Shown here: positions 57,677 to 64,000 of the stretch, piece by piece | How positions within the stretch are numbered: the stretch's first letter is position 1 | How the letters are laid out: every line of letters begins with the position of its first letter | Program-made: the position numbers and the translations under genes | The notes under the pieces: model-generated | The model's database searches: none | What the model saw: the letters and a program-made list of their open reading frames with translations, nothing else | Told to the model about the DNA's origin: nothing | Source: Verrucomicrobiota bacterium | GTDB lineage: Bacteria; Verrucomicrobiota; Verrucomicrobiia; Opitutales; UBA953 | Length of the DNA stretch: 64,000 nucleotides | Reading direction: 5' to 3' | Assembly: GCA_003569205.1 (NCBI GenBank) | Contig: BGOK01000007.1 | Span: 81,413-145,412, forward strand

Positions 57677-59748
57677 CTCGGCAGCAAAACGTTTCCTCCC
57701 TGGTTGGAACCCGCTAAGGTTAAGCGACGGTTAGGGCTAGCATCGTTACTGAAATCGACCAAGGCCGTCGAAGTGATGACCAGCGGACCGCTTCCATCAG
57801 AGATGAAACGGGCACCGCTTCCAGCGACCGTAAAGCCGCGTGCCGTCGACGCCCCTGCGCCGCTATAGAGTAAGGTGCCGCCCGAGAACTTGAGGCCAGC
57901 AGGGGTCATGGGCACGAGTCCCAGGCCAGTCGGGTTGGTACCGTCTCCCATCGTCGCAACCTGCAACGTGCTATCCTGAATCAACCAAGAACCGGCAAAG
58001 GTATTAGCCCCCGCAAGCACCACCGTACCACTACCGGTAAAGAAGGCATTGGGCCCACCGATTACGAGCGTAGCAACGGCTGACTCGCTGGAAATCACAG
58101 ACTCGACGCGCAAGGTGGCTCCGGCGACTGGATTCAGGTAGCCAGTCGAACCGGTCCGCACGAGCAAGCCGCGCTTAGCATTGAGCGTAAAACTGGAGGT
58201 AGCCTGAATAGCACCGCCATCCAGAATAACCTGATCCGCGACAATATTACTAGGAACGGCGCCGAAAGCAGCGTCCGAGGCCATGGCTAACTCTCCCCCT
58301 GAGAGCACCCACTTACCCGTGAAGCTTGGGGCGGCTGGAACGAGTAGTTGCCCTGCCCCCGCTTTGCGCACGGTCGCGGCGCCCGCCAGCGGAAGAGCGA
58401 AGGCAACATTGTTGCCGCTCGTATCGAGCGTAAAGGTCGTGCCAGCTAAAAGCGTTGGCAGCTTAGCGGAGATATCTGCGCTGACGCCCGCACCCCACGC
58501 GACACCCCCGTTACCTGGCACATTAAGAGCGACCACGTTAGCTAAAGCTTGGGCAGTGGAGACCTGCAGCACGCCGCCATCGATGGTCACGCCGCCCGAC
58601 AGTAAGCTAACGCCCGCGAGCGCGACCGTACCAGCCTGTACCTTCAACTCACCCGTAAAAGTATTGGCGCCACTGAGCGTCAAAGTGCCGTTACCAATCT
58701 TAGTGAGGCCGCCCGGTCCGCTCACGACCCCAGTAAAGAGCGAACTCCCGTCGCCTCGGCCGATTTCCAAGGTGACCGCATCGCCGACCGAATTCACCAA
58801 CGCGAGATCGGTGGGAGGCACGAGGGAACTGCTCAAACCACCCAAGGCAAAAACTTTAGAGGTGACGGCGGCATCAAAGACCAGCGTTCCACCAGCCAAA
58901 TCTAAGGTGCTGGAGCGGAGGGCGTCGCGATGGGCTAAAGTCAACGTACCCGAAGATAGTTTGGTCGTACCGCTCAAGGGGTTCGCCTGCGTGAGCTTGA
59001 GCGAACCAGTCCCGACCTTCACCAAGCTGCCGGCCCCGGAGAACGTGCCATCATAGACCATATCAACGTTCTTGGCACCTAGGTTCAAGATAGCTGGCAA
59101 CGGCGGGGAGGCCGTGTCCACTAAGACAATGTCGCGAACCGTCGCCGTCGGCGAAAGCTGTAGTTCCCCCAAGTTAAACTGGCTCGCACCGCTGAACGAA
59201 CCAGCGAAGAGAAGGCTCCCTCCGTCGAGTCGGACTGTTGACAGCGTCTGCCCCACTAAATTTGCCCCGAGGGTCCATCCGCCCTGTGGCACCGTAATCA
59301 ATCCTGAATAAGATGAAGAATCCCCCATCGATAGATTGCAGCACCCATCTTCTTCAAATTGCCGGAACCCGAAAGCGTGCCCGACAAAGTCAACGTAGCA
59401 CCAGAGGTGGTGACCGAGATAAACCCCACCCCCTTGATTGACGATGAATGCGCCCGTGCGGGGGGCCGTCAAACCAGTGTATTCCAGGGTACCCACGGTG
59501 GGCGTGACCGCGGTGACGTCGCTACCGAGAGCGATGGGCATGGCACCGCTACCGAGGTTAGCTGCCGACACGAGTCGCAAGGTGCCTTCGGCAACCTGCA
59601 TACCGCTGGGCATGTTCAGGGCAGCCAAGCCACTCACCTCAACCACACCGCTCGTGAGCTTCAGAACTGGCGAGCCCGCCGTGCCCGCGATAGCATAGGC
59701 GGACGTACCACCGACCAAGGTGGTGATGGTCCCAGAGTTCCAGACCAT
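57634..59748 (-). CDS. Central open segment of the giant gene
   Basis: 704 codons of autotransporter-associated beta-strand repeats (for example GTLTLSGANTFTGEL and SGTLTLAHRD). Between about 59335 and 59435 the protein briefly reads GHHLWCYVDFVGHAFG and DGCCNLSMG; the other frame gives good repeat sequence there (ISVTTSGATLTLSGTLSGSG), so this piece holds two indels that cancel. The first Met is not a true start. Confidence 0.8.
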   Translation of the reverse strand: MVWNSGTITTLVGGTSAYAIAGTAGSPVLKLTSGVVEVSGLAALNMPSGMQVAEGTLRLVSAANLGSGAMPIALGSDVTAVTPTVGTLEYTGLTAPRTGAFIVNQGGGVYLGHHLWCYVDFVGHAFGFRQFEEDGCCNLSMGDSSSYSGLITVPQGGWTLGANLVGQTLSTVRLDGGSLLFAGSFSGASQFNLGELQLSPTATVRDIVLVDTASPPLPAILNLGAKNVDMVYDGTFSGAGSLVKVGTGSLKLTQANPLSGTTKLSSGTLTLAHRDALRSSTLDLAGGTLVFDAAVTSKVFALGGLSSSLVPPTDLALVNSVGDAVTLEIGRGDGSSLFTGVVSGPGGLTKIGNGTLTLSGANTFTGELKVQAGTVALAGVSLLSGGVTIDGGVLQVSTAQALANVVALNVPGNGGVAWGAGVSADISAKLPTLLAGTTFTLDTSGNNVAFALPLAGAATVRKAGAGQLLVPAAPSFTGKWVLSGGELAMASDAAFGAVPSNIVADQVILDGGAIQATSSFTLNAKRGLLVRTGSTGYLNPVAGATLRVESVISSESAVATLVIGGPNAFFTGSGTVVLAGANTFAGSWLIQDSTLQVATMGDGTNPTGLGLVPMTPAGLKFSGGTLLYSGAGASTARGFTVAGSGARFISDGSGPLVITSTALVDFSNDASPNRRLTLAGSNQGGNVLLPRCSNRMQRSLSSLD

Positions 59749-62246
59749 GATCGCGGTGGTACCGGTGAGATTGAAGCCGCTCTGCTCGAGGAGGACCGTG
59801 CCCCCATTGAGATGGATGCCGCCAAAGTCTTCGGCCTCTTGAAAGGCAATGACGCCACCGTGTTGATGGTAATGTAAGTAGTGCCGGGTAAATCCGGATT
59901 ACCGATGGAGGTGTCGCCGAACTGAAAACGTCCACCATTATTAACGATGATGTCCGTCACGCCCAAGTCACCGCCAGTGCCGGATCGTCGATGCGGAACT
60001 CGCCCGCATTGACGTTGACCGTACCAGTGAAGCCGTTGCTACTACCGCCGAAAGTGGTGCGGCCAGGACCATTAAAGTTAATTACCCCAGTCCCCGAAAC
60101 TGCCTTGTCGAACCGTAACGCCGCGTCTTGCTCGAACTGTAACGTCGCACCAGTCGGGACGACGATGTTAGCTATCAACGTGCCAGCAAAGGTCGATTTC
60201 AACTTGAGGGTGCCACCTACATCCAGGGTCGGAAACACTAGTCAGGTTGCCACCGAAGAAATCAGCATTACCCGCTAGGCTGAGGGCACCGGAAATAATC
60301 CCGCCATCCACGCGCAAGCCACCACTGGCGGCGACCGTCGTCACGGCTGCCAAGGTGCCATTGACCACATTCAGGTTGGCACCCGCTGCGATGGTGGACC
60401 GTACCCGCTAACGTGGGGGATTGTTGGCATCGCCCAGCTGAAGGACACCTCCCTCAATGGACGTGGGGCCAGCGGAAGTCTTACTCGTTAGGAGCGTCAG
60501 CCGGCCGGTGCCAGCTTTCGTCAAGGTACCCGAGGGCGCCAAGGTGCCGGTGCCACCAAAAGTAAAATCAAACTGACTATTCACGGCAACCGCACTCGGG
60601 ATAATTTCCCCGTTCAAGGTGACCGTGCGCAACAGGGCCGAATCATCGAAGGCAACCTTATCCCCGGGAAGAAGTTCGTAGGTGCAGCCCCTGGAGTATT
60701 AGCCTTCTCAATCCAGTTCAAGGTACCGCCCACATTAACGCCCGTGCCCGCATCCCAGTTCCCGTCCACAGCCCCGCTCCAGAGCACCTGCGTCTGGTCC
60801 GTGATGTTGATATCGATAGACTTCCCCACGGTGTTGTAAACGAGACTACCAATCAACCGCTGCGGCAAGGCATTGAGCGTGAAGCCCGATGTGATATCAG
60901 CCCCCGCGTAGGTGACCAAAGTAAAGGCCCCAAGACCGAGCGACCCCTTGGAAGCGATGGTCAACTGATGAGCCCCACCGGCCAAAACCAAACCATCCGT
61001 CCCCGTGACGGAAAGTAACGGCACGGTCGGATGCTCAACGTAGCTAACTCGAACTGCAGGTTAGCCCCACCGGCTGGAAGCGTGAACGACGGCACAAGCA
61101 TGGTCGCCGTATTGACGCCGCTCGACACCGCAAAAGTCGTGCCAGCTGCCAGCGTGACCGTCGCCGGACGGGCGATGGCGCCAACGGCCAAGGTACCGCC
61201 ACTCACCGTCAGATTACCCGTCAAATTGAGGCCGCACCCGCATCAAAACGGCCCGCCCCAAGTTCGTGGCATTACCCGCCCCCGTGATAGCCTCGGCATT
61301 CGTGAGGTTGTCGCTGCGGTTGACAATAAGCAGAGCCCCCGCGTCGACGACAATCGGACCGGTCAAATTGCCTTCGGTTCCGCCCGTACCGACTTGCAAG
61401 GTTCCGGCGAAGACGCGTGCGCCACCCGTCAAGAGAACGTTCGTCGTAATGACCGTTGTGCCTAAGCCGGTCTTCCAGAATTCGCCACCACCGGTGAGCG
61501 CACCCGGACCCGTGAGTGTGTAATCACGGTGGAGTTATTAAAAGTCACGCGCTGCGGCTGGAGGTCGGTCGCCACACTGATACTCAACGCACCAGTGCCA
61601 GCAGCAGTGTCATCGAAGAGCACGCGGTCTGTGGAATGAAGTTAGTTGCGGTTCCTGCCGTTTCTAAAATCCAATTATTGGTGCCGCCCGTACCGACGGC
61701 CGAACCCGCATCCCACACGGCTGAAATATCGCCTTTCCAGCGGAGCGGGTCGACGACGTAGCTCACCTGTAGTTCCGGACGCTTATTGACATCGGCCGCG
61801 CCGGACCGTTAAAAGCCCAACCGTCGGTCGAGGTGCGCGTGCGGAATAGCCAACCATTATTGGCGGTCCCATTCTTCCAAGCCGTGATATCCGCCGTGAT
61901 GTCGAAGAGGCTATTGGCACCCTGCGGCAAGGAACTGGGCGAGGAAGTCACCCCGGCCGCGAGGTAGTCGGTGCCCGAAATCGGCCCAAGGTAAGGGCCG
62001 CCCACCGTACTCAAGGAGTCATAGGTCGACGTCGTATCCCAGGCGGTAATCATCCGATACATGTTATAAGGTCCACCAGACTGATCATTAGAACCGGTTC
62101 CCGTATTCAAACAAACCAAGCCTTCGAGACGGTGGCACGCGTGGGAACCTGCGACTTGGCCGACCCAAAGATATTGCCGACCTTGAGCAAACCTAGCCAA
62201 TCCGGACTGGCAATGTTACCCGGCAACGAATTGCCCGTGGCCCCAT

Positions 62247-63074
62247 CTAAGGTGACCTTGGTCGATGTTGCAGTAATCTGCGTGGTGGCCAAGACACCAT
62301 CGGCGGGATGCTGGGTCGTGATACACGTGAACCCACGTAACCGTTGACGCCATTCTTGAACGACGTAGTCGTGCCGTTCGTGACATAAGTCACGGAGAGA
62401 ATCGGTCGGTTAGCGACGGTAGTAGCCGCATCGCCGTTGACGCGCAGGAGATTAGCAACCTGCGACTGGACGACGAAGCCGTTATTCGCGTAGGCACCAG
62501 ACGACCAAGCTTGGAGGGCTTGGGTGACGTTGGCTGAATACGTCGTATTGAGCGCCGCTGGACTGGTGATGGCCGTGGGTAACTTGGTCAAGCCGTTCGC
62601 ATAGAGTGGACCGTTCACTAATAACGTGGTCCCGACAGCGCTAGCCCCAGCAAAGGAGATCAAAGAAGTGGCGGTGGTGAAATCCACTAACATCGGGGCT
62701 ACGGTGACACCAGCGGAAGTCGCGGCAGCCTCGTCCCCCGTGGTCGACCCCACCTTCAGGGTCAAAGTCGCGCTCAAGATTGTCGCATTCGTCGGAATAA
62801 AAGCGGCCCCCGTGCCAAAGAGGCTACTAAACTTGAGGAAATACTGGGACTCCGCCACCGTCGTGCCGTTATTCATGGCAATTTGGCCAAGGGCAACGTC
62901 GGCGGTGGCGGTGGTCGCAGTCAGGTTCCGATCCACAGCCCCGAGATACCCAGCCGTACCTTGCTGAAAGGTAATCGTGGTCTGCGCATACGCACCGACC
63001 GGCATGGCCGCAGCGGCGAGCAAGAGACGGAGTGTCTTACGAAGGGAGGTAGAGCACTTTTTTCCTAAAGTCAT
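62247..63074 (-). CDS. N-terminal open segment of the giant gene, signal peptide and DNRLRE domain
   Basis: 275 codons from the true start. The signal peptide is followed by a DNRLRE-like domain (FKFSSLFG-type strands: ESQYFLKFSSLFGTGAAFIP, ILSATLTLKVGSTTGDEAA, WSSGAYANNGFVVQ). The frame turns to nonsense after YVGS, near 62.32 kb, where the second DNRLRE domain begins in another frame. Confidence 0.8.
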   Translation of the reverse strand: MTLGKKCSTSLRKTLRLLLAAAAMPVGAYAQTTITFQQGTAGYLGAVDRNLTATTATADVALGQIAMNNGTTVAESQYFLKFSSLFGTGAAFIPTNATILSATLTLKVGSTTGDEAAATSAGVTVAPMLVDFTTATSLISFAGASAVGTTLLVNGPLYANGLTKLPTAITSPAALNTTYSANVTQALQAWSSGAYANNGFVVQSQVANLLRVNGDAATTVANRPILSVTYVTNGTTTSFKNGVNGYVGSRVSRPSIPPMVSWPPRRLLQHRPRSP

Positions 63075-63235
63075 GACTGCCGTAGATGCGACCTTTGACC
63101 TAGGTGGAAACCCTCAATCAAGACCCGTCATAAGATGTCTCCCAGTCGACACAGGACAGACTCAGTTCACCGAACCGACACTATCTAGAGACCTAAACCT
63201 CACCTCGAAAATTTGACTTTTGAACACTCGGTCTT
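63075..63235. other. Intergenic spacer upstream of the giant gene
   Basis: A 161-bp AT-richer spacer between the SGNH hydrolase stop and the start of the giant gene. It should hold the promoter of the giant gene on the minus strand, but I see no element I can name with confidence. Confidence 0.4.
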
Positions 63236-63894
63236 TTAGCGTAACGCCTTCGTCAACGCCTCACTCCAGCGCTGCGCGATCTTTTCGGCGCCAGCGGTGT
63301 TGGGATGCACAAGGTCGGCAATGGTGTCCTTCGCCGAATCAAACCCAGTCGCGAGGTCCACGAGATAGACAGGCTGCTCCGGGCGATGCAGTTCCTTGAC
63401 CAACGCGGCCAGCGCGAGGTTGAGCTCAGGATGTAGCTATACTTCGGCAACTTACCGCTGGGGATGACCTGAGCCACGAAGACGATAGACTTCGGATTGA
63501 GACGCCGGGCCGTGGTAATCATCTCCCGGTGCGCAGCCACGATGCCAGCCACCGGCTTTTCCTCAATGAAATGATTATGTCCCGCCTGTAGCATCAGGAC
63601 GTTCGCTGGGTTCGCCTTGAGCCTGGCCTCGAGAATGGTGGCGAGGAACTCCGCATTCTTCCCGCCGTAGCCTTCATGCCAAAGCGGGCCCTGCGGGGTG
63701 TCCGTCTTCTGCGAGCCGACGAAGACAAAACGCACCCCGGCAGCCTGGAGCTTTGCCGCCAACGGAATCCGATACGTCGCGAAGGTCTTGCCGCCTTGGG
63801 TAATTGAATCACCCAGCGCCATAATGCGGAAGGCGGTGGCCTCGGCCGCAGAGAGGCCGCAAGCCAAGCAGAGACAGAGGAACCGTAAAACCAT
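63236..63894 (-). CDS. Secreted SGNH/GDSL hydrolase, frameshifted
   Basis: About 219 residues after one base is restored. The signal peptide is LRFLCLCLACGLSAAEA. The GDSL block is MALGDSITQGG with the catalytic Ser. The Asn and Gly of the family lie in GYGGKNAEF and MLQAGHNHF, and the Asp/His pair in LVHPNTAGAEK near the C-end. The frame breaks near 63430 in SYI; one more C restores PELNLALAALVKELHRPEQPV and the stop at 63236. The family includes carbohydrate acetylesterases, so it may deacetylate a polysaccharide. The next gene begins nine bases upstream of this start. Confidence 0.82.
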
Positions 63895-63903
63895 GGGGAG
63901 CGC

Positions 63904-64000
63904 TCAGGCGATGAACTTCAGGAACTGCTCGGCCAGTAAAGCCATCGCCAAACCCGAGAACCCGATAAGCGTCTCGGTGATCGTCCAAGTACGCAGGGTC
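63904..64000 (-). CDS. Probable C-terminus of a permease, partial
   Basis: About 31 codons read in from the right edge on the minus strand to a TGA at 63904. The translated end (TLRTWTITETLIGFSGLAMA followed by LLAEQFL) looks like the last helix of a GntP-type gluconate permease. Too little is present to be sure. It lies nine bases upstream of the hydrolase. Confidence 0.45.
   Translation of the reverse strand, partial: TLRTWTITETLIGFSGLAMALLAEQFLKFIA

Larger units (their letters stand above)
56591..63074 (-). pseudogene. Giant autotransporter-repeat protein with DNRLRE and PEP-CTERM ends, frameshifted many times
   Basis: One gene of about 6.5 kb (about 2160 codons) read on the minus strand. 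It starts at 63074 with a signal peptide (LRLLLAAAAMPVGAYA). Two DNRLRE-like domains follow (TTITFQQGTAGYLGAVDRN; then a second near 62300-61800), then about 4 kb of autotransporter-associated beta-strand repeats (TKIGNGTLTLSGANTFTGEL is a textbook unit), and a PEP-CTERM sorting signal (IPEPSTYGLGLGALALALVAL) with RRRKQ at the C-end. I count about fifteen frame changes, most of them between 57.7 and 62.3 kb, each leaving readable repeat sequence on both sides. Either base-calling errors or recent gene decay could explain this. Surface attachment is the usual role. Confidence 0.75.

Noticed and set aside
58283..59056. 257-codon open frame on the plus strand in the giant gene
   Set aside because: Antisense to autotransporter repeats; its Pro/Ala/Thr content mirrors the repeat codons.

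Overview
The window looks like a chromosomal segment from a member of the Verrucomicrobiota, probably near the Opitutales. This rests on gene content: two PSCyt1/DUF1549/DUF1553 + DUF1501 gene pairs, a Verru_Chthon cassette protein A, a giant autotransporter-repeat protein ending in a PEP-CTERM signal, moderately high GC, and many secreted polysaccharide-related enzymes. The species cannot be fixed from sequence alone. No phage, plasmid, insertion sequence or CRISPR array was seen.

Layout. 0-6 kb: end of a PL10 pectate lyase, a small membrane protein, then a secreted cytochrome-like PSD1 protein with its DUF1501 partner. 6-15 kb: a DUF4139 protein, then a six-gene sugar cluster (xylose-isomerase-like protein, class I aldolase, GlcD/GlcF oxidase, Gfo/Idh/MocA oxidoreductase, PfkB kinase). 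15-20 kb: a second PSD1/DUF1501 pair and tRNA-Arg. 20-29 kb: Verru_Chthon protein A with a small partner, a CE15 glucuronoyl esterase, dihydrofolate reductase and a PpiD/SurA-like chaperone. 29.5-33 kb: glnS and gltX, and tRNA-Ser followed by a short structured repeat ending in a copy of the tRNA 3' end. 33-41.5 kb: ecotin, an alpha-galactosidase-like glycosidase, a TauE/SafE permease, hemF-hemE-hemH, and a YugP-like protein whose catalytic motif is lost. 41.7-46.5 kb: a complete four-enzyme hydroxyproline catabolic operon. 46.6-51.5 kb: small secreted or anchored helical proteins in paralogous sets, an N-formylglutamate amidohydrolase and a LamG-like protein. 51.6-56.6 kb: a secreted FAD oxidoreductase with a membrane electron-transfer protein that fuses two FMN-binding domains, a NosR-like core and an ApbE flavin transferase. 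56.6-64 kb: the giant autotransporter-repeat/PEP-CTERM gene (many frameshifts), an SGNH hydrolase and the end of a probable permease.

Many genes fit life on plant or algal cell-wall material: pectate lyase, glucuronoyl esterase, alpha-galactosidase-like enzyme, a sugar cluster that could end in glycolate or lactate oxidation, and breakdown of hydroxyproline (abundant in plant wall proteins and collagen). Housekeeping genes (glnS, gltX, hem genes, folA, tRNAs) lie among them.

The intergenic DNA is unusual. It carries short palindromic modules that begin with GTAGGG and have arms that covary between copies, a G-rich cassette repeated just downstream of several genes or operons, heptanucleotide tandem repeats, and a roughly 240-bp inverted repeat flanking hemH. 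Six ordinary genes carry single-base indels, mostly in C or G runs, and the giant gene has about fifteen frame changes. Sequencing or assembly error is a serious possibility for most of them.
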